Positions 47,855 through 57,039 of a DNA stretch of 64,000 nucleotides are shown here, in pieces (the first letter of the stretch is position 1; each line of letters begins with the position of its first letter). This DNA is from Arthrobacter jiangjiafuii (GTDB lineage Bacteria > Actinomycetota > Actinomycetes > Actinomycetales > Micrococcaceae), in NCBI RefSeq assembly GCF_018622995.1, contig NZ_CP076022.1:3286001-3350000 (forward strand). Direction: 5' to 3'. The translations under genes and the position numbers were made by a program. The notes under the pieces were generated by a model. It did no database searches. It saw nothing but the letters and a program-made list of their open reading frames with translations, and was not told the DNA's origin.

Positions 47855-48609
47855 CGGTCCATCAGCGCCCCGGCACTGATGTTCAGGGTAGCCGCCGTCA
47901 TGCTGGCGGCTTTGTCCGATGCCGCGAACGCTGCCGCGTTGCCCACCTCCTCGAGGGTGGCTGCCCGGCGCAGCAGAGTGGCGTCGACAATGCTGCTGGC
48001 GATCTCCTCTCGGTCGCCCATATCCTCCGGCAGGCTCTCCGGCACTCCCCCGCTGCGCAGCGTCAGGACCCGGATCCCGTAGGGGCCGAGTTCCACGGCG
48101 AGCTGCCGGCGCATCGCCTCGACCGCTTCGAAGGCAGTGATCAGCCCGCCAAAGTAGTTTCCCGGCGTGGGATCCCCTGATCCGCCGAACGCCAGCAGCA
48201 CGCCTGAGCGCTGCTGCATCATGTGCCGGGCAGCCGCGCGGGCGGTCAGGAAGACCGTCTGCACCGCCGTCGATACCGGCCTCAGATAGTCCTCCACATG
48301 CATATCCACCATTGGCAGGCCTTGAACGTCTCCGTGCTGAATGACATTCATCGAAATGTCCAGGCTTCCGCCGGCGGCCACCACGTCGTCAGCGTGCTGC
48401 TCCACCGCGCGGCCGTTGGTGGCATCGAGCAGCGCCGTTTCGGCCAAGCCGCCGGCGGCACGGATCTGCCGGGCCACCAACTCGAGCTTCTCGGGACTGC
48501 GCCCGGCCAGGAACACCCGGGCCCCCTCCCGTGCGAAGGCCCGGGCAACGGCGCCGCCAATGGCTCCCCCGCCGCCGTAGATGACTGCGTTCTTCTTATT
48601 GAGCAGCAT
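47851..48609 (-). CDS. SDR family oxidoreductase
   Basis: The 252-residue protein has the Rossmann motif YGGGGAIGGAVARAFAREGA near residue 11, GRSPEKLE and the ending TAATLNISAGALMD. The usual YxxxK is replaced by a region around NYFGGLITAFEAVEAMRRQL: the catalytic Tyr is present (NYFGGLITA), but the Lys four residues later is not. It may therefore be a non-classical or inactive SDR. The start at 48609 has GAGG upstream; the frame is open to 49179, which would cross the small gene at 48732-49028. Substrate unknown. Confidence 0.82.
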   Translation of the reverse strand: MLLNKKNAVIYGGGGAIGGAVARAFAREGARVFLAGRSPEKLELVARQIRAAGGLAETALLDATNGRAVEQHADDVVAAGGSLDISMNVIQHGDVQGLPMVDMHVEDYLRPVSTAVQTVFLTARAAARHMMQQRSGVLLAFGGSGDPTPGNYFGGLITAFEAVEAMRRQLAVELGPYGIRVLTLRSGGVPESLPEDMGDREEIASSIVDATLLRRAATLEEVGNAAAFAASDKAASMTAATLNISAGALMDR

Positions 48610-48731
48610 TCTTGAGCCTCTTCGTCCGCTGTGGCTGGCTGAGGCTGTCAATGATGGCACTGCCCGCAGCGCCTGCACAGGGACCCGGGAGCATGCCCGG
48701 GTCCCTGCGAAGGTTTGGTGGCGCCGGCTCC

Positions 48732-49028
48732 TTACCAGCGCACCTTCTTTTCGCGTCGCCCCTGCTTGCCGTTGGCATGCGTGGGCTTGTGGTCCTTGCC
48801 CAGGCTCTGCCAACCGGGAAGGGCGCTCTCCGCTGCGGCCGCGGCAGCTGCTTTTTCCGACGCATCGGTGCCGAGTTTGGCGGCTGCGGCAGGGGCGAGG
48901 TTCACGTTTGCCTCCAGCGGTACGCCCGGTACCGGCAGCGGCGTCCCGGACAGGGAAGCCGCCGACAGAGAGGGTGCCGACAGGGGTGTGGACAGGGAAC
49001 TGGAACGGTTTTTCTTGTTGCGCGTCAT
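48732..49028 (-). CDS. Small Ala/Ser-rich basic protein, unknown
   Basis: From the ATG at 49028, GGAG upstream, 98 residues are encoded. The start is basic (MTRNKKNRSSS). It is rich in Ser, Leu, Pro and Ala, has an Ala run (EKAAAAAAAESALPGW) and ends in a basic KDHKPTHANGKQGRREKKVRW-like tail. No membrane segment or known domain is seen. Low complexity makes the coding call uncertain, but the ribosome-binding site and position support it. A 122-bp gap separates it from the SDR gene start downstream on the same strand. Confidence 0.5.
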   Translation of the reverse strand: MTRNKKNRSSSLSTPLSAPSLSAASLSGTPLPVPGVPLEANVNLAPAAAAKLGTDASEKAAAAAAAESALPGWQSLGKDHKPTHANGKQGRREKKVRW

Positions 49029-49409
49029 GGCTGTCTCCGAACAATGGATACGGGCCGGGAGCTTCGCTGGGTATGGTGCGGACAGCGGTCCTGACGCGGC
49101 CAAGACACTGCCGCCGGCCACAAACAGGTGGCGCAGCGACAGCAGCGGGCCGGTTGGACGGGAGCACGGTCAGCAACACGCACCATCGACAAGCTCACCC
49201 GGCGCTGGGTGGATGCTGTCTGCGAAAAGCGGGTGCGTGCGACCGGGTGGATCAGCGGCTGATGCGGCGCGGATCCCTCAGCCCGGTCCGGGCACGGCCC
49301 TACTCGTAAATGAGTTCCATGCGCCACACCTTAACAACAAAGGACGGCGCCGGGATAGACCCGGTGCCGTCCTTTGTTGTGTTTGTTGTCCGGTTCAGCT
49401 CCAGCCGAA
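49029..49409. other. Gene-free region before putA
   Basis: No convincing gene or RNA was found. Overlapping frames exist on both strands but have no ribosome-binding site or recognisable sequence. The putA terminator occupies 49334-49380. Confidence 0.5.
49334..49380 (-). terminator. putA terminator
   Basis: A 21-bp stem (49334-49354 with 49360-49380) has one G-T pair and a 5-nt loop ATAGA. AACAACAAAGGAC and GTCCTTTGTTGT give A/T-rich ends. It is 30 bp beyond the putA stop on the minus strand. Confidence 0.85.
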
Positions 49410-52400
49410 CTAGATCAGGGCATCGGAGAGGTGGTTCGGCGTACCGAAGCGGTGGGCGGTGATGCTGATTGCCTGCTCATGCAGGAACGGCAGCAGTTCA
49501 ACGCGTCCGGCTTCGGTGACCGGGTTGGCGTAGACAGCCACGTCCGGACGTCCGCCGAGTGCTGCCGCCAGAGCCGAAGCGTCGCCGCCGATGAGCCGGA
49601 TCCGGGAACCCTGGACGGCAGGATCGTAGCTGGAAGCGCCAGCCAGCCAGGCGGCGTCGTTCTCCTGCGCCACAACGATTCCCTGCTCGGTCAGCGCAGC
49701 CTTCAATGCCAGCGGCAACTCCACGCCGGACGAGATCCGCAGGGCCGAGCCGGCCAGCAGGCCCGCGGCGGCAACGCGCATCAGAGCGGACAGCGGCTGG
49801 TTTTCGGCCAGGCGGATGGTGACCGGCAGCGGCCGGTACCGGAAGACGTTGCGCTCGGCGCTCAGCGCCGAGACGTCCTTGGCCGTGCCGAATTCCTCAG
49901 CCCAGGCTGCCGCGTCGCTGCTCAGCGCGCGCTGCAGGAAGTCGGTGTCTGCTTCGAAGCTGCCGGCGGCAGCCGTGGCCAGCAGCTTGGCTGCACCCTG
50001 ATGCGTCACGGGTGCTCCGGCGCCGGTGGAAACGGCAGGCTCCCACTCGCCCAGGCCCATCAGGTAGTTGGGGCCGCCGGCCTTGGTGCCGGCACCCACT
50101 GCCGATTTCTTCCAGCCACCGAAGGGCTGGCGCTGCACAATGGCGCCGGTGATCCCGCGGTTGATGTAGAGGTTGCCCGCTGAGACGTTTTCCAGCCAGA
50201 CGTCCATTTCCTTCGGATCCAGGGAATGCAGGCCCGAGGTCAGGCCGTATTCGATCTGGTTCTGCAGCTCGATGGCTTCCTCGAGCGTGTCGGCGGTCAT
50301 GACGCCGAGGATCGGGCCGAAGTACTCGGTGAGGTGGTATTCGGAACCGCGGCGGACACCGGTGCGTACGCCCGGGCTCCACAGCCGGCCGGACTCATCC
50401 AGCTGCTTCGGTTCAATCAGCCAGGACTCGCCCTCGCCCAGCACCGTGAGGCCGCGCAGCAGCTTGCCCTCGGCCGGTTCGATGATCGGACCCATCTGGG
50501 TGACGGCATCCACCGGGTAGCCCACCTTCAGGGACTGCACGGCGTCAACAAGCTGGTTGCGGAAACGCGGGGACTTGGCCACCGATCCCACGAGGATGAC
50601 CAGGGACGCGGCGGAGCACTTCTGTCCGGCGTGGCCGAAGGCGGAGGCGACGACGTCGCGCGCGGCGAGGTCGAAATCTGCGCTGGGAGTAACGATGATG
50701 GCGTTCTTGCCGGAGGTTTCAGCCAGCAGCGGCAGGTCGGCGCGGAAGGAGCGGAACAGTTCAGCCGTCTCATAACCGCCGGTGAGGATGACGCGGTCCA
50801 CGGAGGAATGGGCTACCAGCTGGCTGCCGAGTTCCTTCTCGCCCAGCTGCACCATCTGGAGCACGTCGCGGGGCACGCCGGCTTCCCAGAGTGCCTCCAC
50901 CATGACGGCGCCGCTGCGTGCGGACTGGCGGGCGGGCTTGATGATGACGGCGGAACCGGCGGCCAGGGCGGCCAGCGTGGAGCCGGCGGGGATGGCCACC
51001 GGGAAGTTCCACGGCGGGGTCACGACGGTCAGCTTCGCCGGAACGAACCGGGCGCCGTCGATGGTCTCCAGGTCCTTGGCGCGCTCGGCGTAGTAATGCG
51101 CAAAGTCGATGGCCTCGGAAACCTCGGGGTCCGACTGGTCCAGCGTCTTGCCGGTCTCGGCCGCCATGACCTCCATGAGGTCGGCGCGGTGGTCCTCCAG
51201 GACGGTGCCTGCACGGTGCAGGATCTCCGCGCGTTCGGCTGCGGGAAGCGCAGCCCAGCCCTTCGCCGAGTCGACGCCCTTGGCGATGGCGGCGTTGAGC
51301 GCTGCTTCGGTCTCGATCTGTGCGGCAGCCACGGCGGCGGCACCCAGTTCGGAGTCCGCGACCCGGGTCAGGATGGCGCGGCCCCAGGCCTGGTTGGCCG
51401 GCAGTGACGGGTCGGTGTCCGGGGTGTTTTCGAAACCCTGATTGGCGGCGTCGGCGCCGGCGGTATCCGCCGGACGGGGACGGCTGCGGTCCTGGGTGCG
51501 GTTGGCGGCGGGGACCGCGTTGTCGAGGGCCTCGAGCGAGGTCAGGAAGCGGAGCTTCTCGCGCTCGAACAGGGCCTCGTTCTCGCTGAGCTCAAACACC
51601 GCTGACATGAAGTTCTCGGAGCTGGCGCCCTCTTCGAGGCGGCGGATCAGGTAGGCGATGGCGACGTCGAACTCCGCCGGATGCACCACCGGGGTGTACA
51701 GCAGCAGCGAACCGACGTCGCGCTTGACGACCTCGGCCTGGCCGGTGGCCATGCCCAGCAGCATTTCAAACTCGATTCCTTCGGTGACGCCGCGCTGCTT
51801 GGCGAGCAGCCAGGCGAAGGCGATGTCGAAGAGGTTGTGGCCGGCGACGCCGATCCGGACGTTGTCCACGTGCCCGGGCTGCAGCGCGTAGTTGATGACG
51901 CGCTTGTAGTTGGTGTCGGTTTCCGCCTTGGTGCCGCAGGTAGCCAGCGGCCAGCCGTGCAGCGAGGCTTCAACCTGTTCCATGGGCAGGTTGGCGCCCT
52001 TGACCACGCGGACCTTGATCGGGGCACCGCCGTCGGCGCGGCGGGCAGCGGCGAATTCCTGCAGCCGCATCATGGCGGACAGGGCGTCCGGCAGGTAGGC
52101 CTGCAGCACGATCCCGGCTTCCAGGTCCTTGAATTCGGGCTGGGAGAGGAGCTTGGTGAAGACCGCCATGGTCATCTCCAGGTCCTTGTATTCCTCCATG
52201 TCCAGGTTGATGAACTTCTTCTGCGCGGAGGACGCGGCGCGGCGGTAGAGCGGTGTCAGGCTTTCCACCACGTGCTCCACTGCCTCGTCAAAGGCCCAGT
52301 GCGAGTGCGGGGAGACGGTGGAGGAGACCTTGATGGAGACGTAGTCGACGTCGTCGCGCGCCAGCAGTTCATGGGTGCCCTCGAGGCGGCGGGCAGCTTC

Positions 52401-52886
52401 ACGCTCGCCGAGGACTGCCTCGCCCAGGAGGTTCATGTTCAGCCGGACGTCGTCCTTTTTGATGCCGGCAATTGCCTTGCCCAGGCGGGCGTCGGTGGCA
52501 TCCACGATCAGGTGGCCCACCATGCGGCGCAGCACCTTCCGGGCCACGGGAATGACAACCTGGGGAAGCACCGGCGCCATCACGCCGCCGAGCCGGACGG
52601 CGGAGCGCATGTACCAGGGCAGGAAGCCGGGGACGCCGGGGGCCAGGGTTGCCAGGTTGCGGCCGGCGACACGGAGGTCTTCGGGGCGGATGACGCCGTC
52701 GACAAACCCGACGGTGAAGTCCAGGCCGGCCGGATCCTTGAGCACGCCCGCCAGCTGGGCAGCCGACGCGTCAACGGGAACGTTCTTGGCTTCGGTCAGC
52801 CAGCGGCGCACAAGGGCCACTGCTTCATCGGCGAGGTCATGGGGGGCGGACGCACCCGCGGGTGTTTCCGTAACTGTGTTGCTCAT
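49410..52886 (-). CDS. putA: Bifunctional proline dehydrogenase / delta-1-pyrroline-5-carboxylate dehydrogenase
   Basis: The 1158-residue protein oxidises proline to glutamate in two steps. The proline dehydrogenase barrel lies at about 80-440, including KVRVVKGANLPMEQVEASLH and PGHVDNVRIGVAGHNLFDIA. The P5C dehydrogenase domain starts near 500, with TVVTPPWNFPVAIPAGSTLA, LAETSGKNAIIVTPSADFDL and catalytic C757 in HAGQKCSAA. A C-terminal domain of about 170 residues follows. There is no DNA-binding domain at the N-terminus, so regulation is separate, and the divergent LysR gene at 53033 is the obvious candidate. FAD and NAD+ are the cofactors. Confidence 0.96.
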   Translation of the reverse strand: MSNTVTETPAGASAPHDLADEAVALVRRWLTEAKNVPVDASAAQLAGVLKDPAGLDFTVGFVDGVIRPEDLRVAGRNLATLAPGVPGFLPWYMRSAVRLGGVMAPVLPQVVIPVARKVLRRMVGHLIVDATDARLGKAIAGIKKDDVRLNMNLLGEAVLGEREAARRLEGTHELLARDDVDYVSIKVSSTVSPHSHWAFDEAVEHVVESLTPLYRRAASSAQKKFINLDMEEYKDLEMTMAVFTKLLSQPEFKDLEAGIVLQAYLPDALSAMMRLQEFAAARRADGGAPIKVRVVKGANLPMEQVEASLHGWPLATCGTKAETDTNYKRVINYALQPGHVDNVRIGVAGHNLFDIAFAWLLAKQRGVTEGIEFEMLLGMATGQAEVVKRDVGSLLLYTPVVHPAEFDVAIAYLIRRLEEGASSENFMSAVFELSENEALFEREKLRFLTSLEALDNAVPAANRTQDRSRPRPADTAGADAANQGFENTPDTDPSLPANQAWGRAILTRVADSELGAAAVAAAQIETEAALNAAIAKGVDSAKGWAALPAAERAEILHRAGTVLEDHRADLMEVMAAETGKTLDQSDPEVSEAIDFAHYYAERAKDLETIDGARFVPAKLTVVTPPWNFPVAIPAGSTLAALAAGSAVIIKPARQSARSGAVMVEALWEAGVPRDVLQMVQLGEKELGSQLVAHSSVDRVILTGGYETAELFRSFRADLPLLAETSGKNAIIVTPSADFDLAARDVVASAFGHAGQKCSAASLVILVGSVAKSPRFRNQLVDAVQSLKVGYPVDAVTQMGPIIEPAEGKLLRGLTVLGEGESWLIEPKQLDESGRLWSPGVRTGVRRGSEYHLTEYFGPILGVMTADTLEEAIELQNQIEYGLTSGLHSLDPKEMDVWLENVSAGNLYINRGITGAIVQRQPFGGWKKSAVGAGTKAGGPNYLMGLGEWEPAVSTGAGAPVTHQGAAKLLATAAAGSFEADTDFLQRALSSDAAAWAEEFGTAKDVSALSAERNVFRYRPLPVTIRLAENQPLSALMRVAAAGLLAGSALRISSGVELPLALKAALTEQGIVVAQENDAAWLAGASSYDPAVQGSRIRLIGGDASALAAALGGRPDVAVYANPVTEAGRVELLPFLHEQAISITAHRFGTPNHLSDALI

Positions 52887-53032
52887 GGCGGGCGGCTCTT
52901 TTCAACGTGCGGCTTATTGGTACTTCTCTAAGTATCCGCGCAAAGTTCCGTAAGGCAAAGGCAACTTTTCTTACTGGTATAGGTTAGTTTTGCTAATGAA
53001 AAGTATTGGGCAAACCACATCGGAGGAAGACC

Positions 53033-53944
53033 GTGCTCGACGTGCGCCGCATGACGCTTCTGCGGGAGGTAAAGGTGCGCGGCACCCTCGCTGCCGTGGC
53101 GGAGGCGCTGAGCCTCAGCCCCTCGGCTGTCTCGCAGCAGCTGGCCCTGCTGGAGAAGGACGTGGGAGTCGAACTCCTGCGCAAAAGCGGGCGACGGGTA
53201 CAGCTCACCCCGCAGGCGGAAATCCTGGTGGCCCACACCTCCGACATCCTAGAGTCCCTGGAACGGGCCGAGGCAGACCTCGCGTCATCGCTGACGACGG
53301 TGACCGGAACAATCCGCATCGCCGTATTCCAGTCCGCGGCCCTGGCCCTGCTCCCGGGCGCACTGTCCATCCTGCGCCGGGAGCATCCGGAACTGCGTGT
53401 GGAGATGGTCCAGCGCGAACCTGAAACCGCACTCTATGAAACCTGGGCCCGGGACTTTGACCTGGTCATTGCCGAGCAGTATCCCGGGCACGCGGCGGTG
53501 CGGCACGCGGAGCTGGACCGCGTGCATCTGACGTCCGACGCCATCCGGCTCGCGGTACCGCATGCCGGACTGCCTCCGGTGCAGTCCCTCGCCGACACCG
53601 CGGAATTGCCCTGGGTGATGGAACCGCGCGGAGCAGCCTCCCGGCATTGGGCGGAGCAGGCCTGCCGGCGGGCCGGGTTTGAACCCGATGTCCGTTACGA
53701 GACGGCCGACCTGCAGGCGCAGATCCGGTTGATTGAATCCGGCAACGCCGTGGCCCTGATGCCGGACCTGGTCTGGACCGGACGCGAGCCCAGCGTGGCG
53801 CTGCTGGAGCTGCCCGGCAGGCCGCGCCGGAGCATCTTCACCTCGGTCCGCCGGGCGGGTCGCCGCCGGCCGGCCATCCTTGCGTGCCGTGAGGTGCTGG
53901 ACCGGTCGGCCCGGCAGGTGGCCGGGCAGCAGCCGGCGGGCTAG
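53033..53944 (+). CDS. LysR family regulator, likely of putA
   Basis: The 303-residue protein starts with a GTG at 53033 after GGAGGAAG. The helix-turn-helix is at residues 3-62 (LLREVKVRGTLAAVAEALSL, SPSAVSQQLALLEKDVGVEL). The effector domain begins at GTIRIAVFQSAALALLPGAL. It is divergent from putA with 146 bp between the starts, a usual arrangement for LysR control of a catabolic gene. A TTG at 53006 would add nine residues but has no ribosome-binding site. Confidence 0.9.
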   Translation: MLDVRRMTLLREVKVRGTLAAVAEALSLSPSAVSQQLALLEKDVGVELLRKSGRRVQLTPQAEILVAHTSDILESLERAEADLASSLTTVTGTIRIAVFQSAALALLPGALSILRREHPELRVEMVQREPETALYETWARDFDLVIAEQYPGHAAVRHAELDRVHLTSDAIRLAVPHAGLPPVQSLADTAELPWVMEPRGAASRHWAEQACRRAGFEPDVRYETADLQAQIRLIESGNAVALMPDLVWTGREPSVALLELPGRPRRSIFTSVRRAGRRRPAILACREVLDRSARQVAGQQPAG

Positions 53945-53985
53945 AAGCCGGGCTGGGTACGCAGCAGTACAGGTGCACAGCAGTA

Positions 53986-54017
53986 CAGCCCCGGCCGAAG
54001 CCGGGGCTGCACTTTTT
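53986..54017 (+). terminator. Rho-independent terminator after the LysR gene
   Basis: CAGCCCCGGC (53986-53995), loop CGAA, GCCGGGGCTG (54000-54009) and then CACTTTTT. The structure lies 41 bp beyond the stop. Confidence 0.9.
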
Positions 54018-54035
54018 GGTGCCCGATAGCCGGGA

Positions 54036-55007
54036 TTACCTGCCGGAGCTGGAACCGCCGGAGCCCGAACCGCCCGAGCCCGAGCTGCCCGAGCCGGAAC
54101 CACCCGATCCGGAACCACCCGAGGCATCCCTGCCCCGTGATGAATGGCCGCGCGTGGTGCCGTCCACATCGGTTTCGATGTGCTCCTTGCGGACTTCCTC
54201 GGTCACGTCTTCCGTGCCCGTGACGGTCTCGGTGTCCATCCGGACCCGCTCCACCGGAACGGTCTTCTTGTTGATCACCGGCTCCTCGGAGTGCAGCGTG
54301 ACCTCGTGCTCTTCCTCGCTGAGCTCCGGGCCCGCCATGGCGGAGTCCACGTTGGCATCCGTGATGGGCTCGCGCTCCACCCGGATCTCTTCGTGGCTGA
54401 CCGGAACCTGCGTGGTCACGGTCTCGGTGACCACGTACTTCCGCAGGCGGGCCTTGCCGCTTTGCCTGCTCTGCGTACCGATATCCAGTTGTTCTTCCGA
54501 ACGGGTCATGGCGTCGTCGGTGGTGGGGCCGGAAGTGTCATGTCCCACGGTTCCGTGTGCGTTGCCGGAGCGGGTGAAGTCGCTGTCCTCCCCGATGCCG
54601 CTGCTCCGGTCGGTCATGGAGTCCGTCCGGCTGTCGGTCATGGTGCCGGTGCCGGAGCTCATGGAGGTGGTGTCGGCGGAGCCGTCGTCGTATGTGAAGC
54701 CGTAGTAGCGGTACAGCGTCACCTCTTCTTCAGGCGAGATGGAGCCGTCCGATTCCACCTGCGGTGAGTTCTTCACCTCGTCCTTGGAATAGGGCACCAG
54801 GACATCCACGCCTTCGACGGTCGCTTCGCTGAGCGGAACAAAGGACTCGTTGGTGCCGAAGAGTCCCGTATTGACGGTGACCCAGGCAGGTTCGTTGGTC
54901 TGGTCATCCAGATAGAACGTTCCAACGGAACCGATCTTGTCTCCATTGGGTCCCAGGACATTACCCGAACCGGCCATCAGGCCTTCGACTTGCTGGTTGC
55001 TGATCAT
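54036..55007 (-). CDS. PRC-barrel and DUF2382 (YsnF-like) stress protein
   Basis: The 323-residue protein has an N-terminal PRC-barrel (residues 1-80: VLGPNGDKIGSVGTFYLDDQ and WVTVNTGLFGTNESFVPL). A flexible Ser/Asp/Thr-rich segment follows (about 85-165), then a DUF2382/YsnF domain with RLRKYVVTETVTTQVPVSHE, HEVTLHSEEPVINKKTVPVE and DTETVTGTEDVTEEVRKEHI. It ends with a Gly-Ser low-complexity tail. AAGGAGACCAAC precedes the start at 55007. Such proteins are common in stress-tolerant actinobacteria; a general stress role is expected from the family. Confidence 0.93.
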   Translation of the reverse strand: MISNQQVEGLMAGSGNVLGPNGDKIGSVGTFYLDDQTNEPAWVTVNTGLFGTNESFVPLSEATVEGVDVLVPYSKDEVKNSPQVESDGSISPEEEVTLYRYYGFTYDDGSADTTSMSSGTGTMTDSRTDSMTDRSSGIGEDSDFTRSGNAHGTVGHDTSGPTTDDAMTRSEEQLDIGTQSRQSGKARLRKYVVTETVTTQVPVSHEEIRVEREPITDANVDSAMAGPELSEEEHEVTLHSEEPVINKKTVPVERVRMDTETVTGTEDVTEEVRKEHIETDVDGTTRGHSSRGRDASGGSGSGGSGSGSSGSGGSGSGGSSSGR

Positions 55008-55255
55008 GTTGGTCTCCTTGCTGCTGCGAACCTTCACCTGGTCGGTGTTATTCACTGAGGGCCGGAGTCAGCCCGGTACACCACAGGGCGAACGGCGAAG
55101 GAATCAGGAGCCGATCGGCCTTCGACGGGTACGCACGCCAAACTCCGGATGAGCCGTGTCAGGGCCCGATTTTCGGCCCGGCCTGGAATCCCAAGCCTGC
55201 TTACTATTCCAACCCAACAGCATGGGAGCGTCAATAGGTAGCGGGTGCCTGCGCC

Positions 55256-56944
55256 CTACGCGTCGTCGGCCAGCAGGTCCCGCACCTGGCGCCGCAGCAC
55301 CTTGCCCAGCAGGGACTTGGGCAGTTCCTCAACGGCCACAATGCGGCGGGGCACCTTGTACGGCGTCAGCCGTTCGCGGCACCAGGCGCGCAGCCCGGCC
55401 TCGTCCAGGTCGGTGTTCGGCTGCAGCACGACGGCGGCCACCACCTGCTCGCCGCCGTCGGGCCGGGCAAGCCCCACCACGGCGACGTCGGCGATGTCCT
55501 GGTTGCTGCGCAGCACTTCCTCCACCTCGGAAGGCGAGACGTTGAAGCCGCCGGTGATGATCAGTTCCTTGCGGCGGTCCACCACCTTGACGAAGCCGTC
55601 GTCGTCCACGGTCACGATGTCGCCGGTGCGCAGCCAGCCGCCCTCGAGCAGCACTTCCTCGGTGTCCTCGGTGTTGTTCCAGTAGCCGGCAAAGACCTGG
55701 GGCCCGCGGATCAGCAGTTCGCCCGGCGTCCCGGCCGGCACGTCGTTTTCCGGATGCTCCGGGTCGGCCACGCGCATTTCGGTGCTCGGGAACGGCACGC
55801 CGATGGTGCCGTTGCGGCGCGTATCAGCGAACGGGTTGCCCAGCGCGACAGGTGAGGACTCCGTGAGTCCGTAGCCTTCGACCAGCAGCCCGCCGGAGAC
55901 CTCTTCCCACAGCTTCACGGTGGTGGCCGGGAGCGTCATGGCCCCGGAAATCGCAAAGCGGATGGTGGACAGGTCGATGCCGCGCTCCTTGGACTCCAGC
56001 GCCACCTTCTCGTAGATCGGCGGCACGGCGCAGAAGACCGTGGGCTTGGACTTCTTCGCCGCCGACAGCACCAGGTCGACGTCGAACTTGGGGAAGAGCA
56101 CCAGCCGCGACCCGGTCAGCATGGCGAAGGTCAGGTACAGGGTCAGGCCGAAGGCATGGAACATCGGCAGCACGCCGTAGATGACTTCCTTGCCCTCTTC
56201 GGCGCCGTGCATCCAGGCCTGGCCCTGGAGCGCGTTGGAGCGCAGGTTGAAGTGGGTGAGCATTACGCCCTTGGGAATGCCGGTGGTGCCTGAGGTGTAC
56301 TGCAACGCTGCCAGGTCCTTCACGGAGGGGCGCGGATGAGCGCTGTCCAGCGGGGGTGCGCTCAGCAGCTTTTCCCAGGACATGGTGTTCTGCGTCTTGG
56401 TGGTGAGGCCGGCGCGGGTGCGGCGCAGCGAGGGCAGCGGCAGCCGCAGCGCCATCCGCTTGAGCCGCGGCATGGCCTTGGTGATGTCCACGGCAATGAC
56501 GGTCTTGACCGCAATGTCGTCGGGGAAGTCCTGGATTTTCTCCGCGGCCTTGTCCCAGATGATGGCCACCTGCGCGCCGTGGTTTTCGAACTGGTGGCGC
56601 AGTTCCCGCTCGGTGTAGAGCGGGTTGTGGCCGACGACGACGGCGCCCAGGCGCAGCACGGCGTAGAACGCGATGAGGTACTGCGGGCAGTTCGGCAGCA
56701 CGATGGCCACGCGGTGGCCCCGGCGTACGCCCAGCTTCCGCAGCCCTTCGGCGGCACGGTTGATCTGCTCGCCCAGCTCCGTGTACGTGGTTTCAGCCCC
56801 GAAGAATTCCAGCGCCACCTTGGGTCCGTAACGGGCGACGGCGTCCTCCACCATCGCGGTCAGGGACTCGGTGGGCAGCTCAATGGTTGCCGGAACGCCG
56901 GGCTGGTAGTTCTTGACCCACAGTGGTTCCTGGGCAGCAGTCAT
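55256..56944 (-). CDS. Long-chain fatty acid-CoA ligase
   Basis: The 562-residue ANL ligase has LQYTSGTTGIPKGVMLTHFN, VEGYGLTESSPVALGNPFAD and LLEGGWLRTGDIVTVDDDGF, followed by a C-terminal Lys in LPKSLLGKVLRRQ. It has FadD-like length and order. It activates fatty acids for beta-oxidation or lipid synthesis. It stands alone, 95 bp before the ATP-grasp gene end. It is the second acyl-CoA ligase of this size in the window. Confidence 0.93.
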   Translation of the reverse strand: MTAAQEPLWVKNYQPGVPATIELPTESLTAMVEDAVARYGPKVALEFFGAETTYTELGEQINRAAEGLRKLGVRRGHRVAIVLPNCPQYLIAFYAVLRLGAVVVGHNPLYTERELRHQFENHGAQVAIIWDKAAEKIQDFPDDIAVKTVIAVDITKAMPRLKRMALRLPLPSLRRTRAGLTTKTQNTMSWEKLLSAPPLDSAHPRPSVKDLAALQYTSGTTGIPKGVMLTHFNLRSNALQGQAWMHGAEEGKEVIYGVLPMFHAFGLTLYLTFAMLTGSRLVLFPKFDVDLVLSAAKKSKPTVFCAVPPIYEKVALESKERGIDLSTIRFAISGAMTLPATTVKLWEEVSGGLLVEGYGLTESSPVALGNPFADTRRNGTIGVPFPSTEMRVADPEHPENDVPAGTPGELLIRGPQVFAGYWNNTEDTEEVLLEGGWLRTGDIVTVDDDGFVKVVDRRKELIITGGFNVSPSEVEEVLRSNQDIADVAVVGLARPDGGEQVVAAVVLQPNTDLDEAGLRAWCRERLTPYKVPRRIVAVEELPKSLLGKVLRRQVRDLLADDA

Positions 56945-57039
56945 TACGGGAGCTCCTTCGGTTTCGATATTCCTGACTATATCGACGGGCCGCGCCGGAG
57001 GATAAATTTCTTGTCCGAAGCCACTGATGTGTTGGACAG

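Noticed and set aside
49029-49333. Possible RNA gene or small ORF upstream of the putA terminator
   Set aside because: No tRNA-like arms, conserved RNA motif or ORF with a ribosome-binding site could be identified.
51681-52931. A 416-codon plus-strand frame opposite putA
   Set aside because: Antisense to conserved putA codons; no own similarity, no ribosome-binding site.
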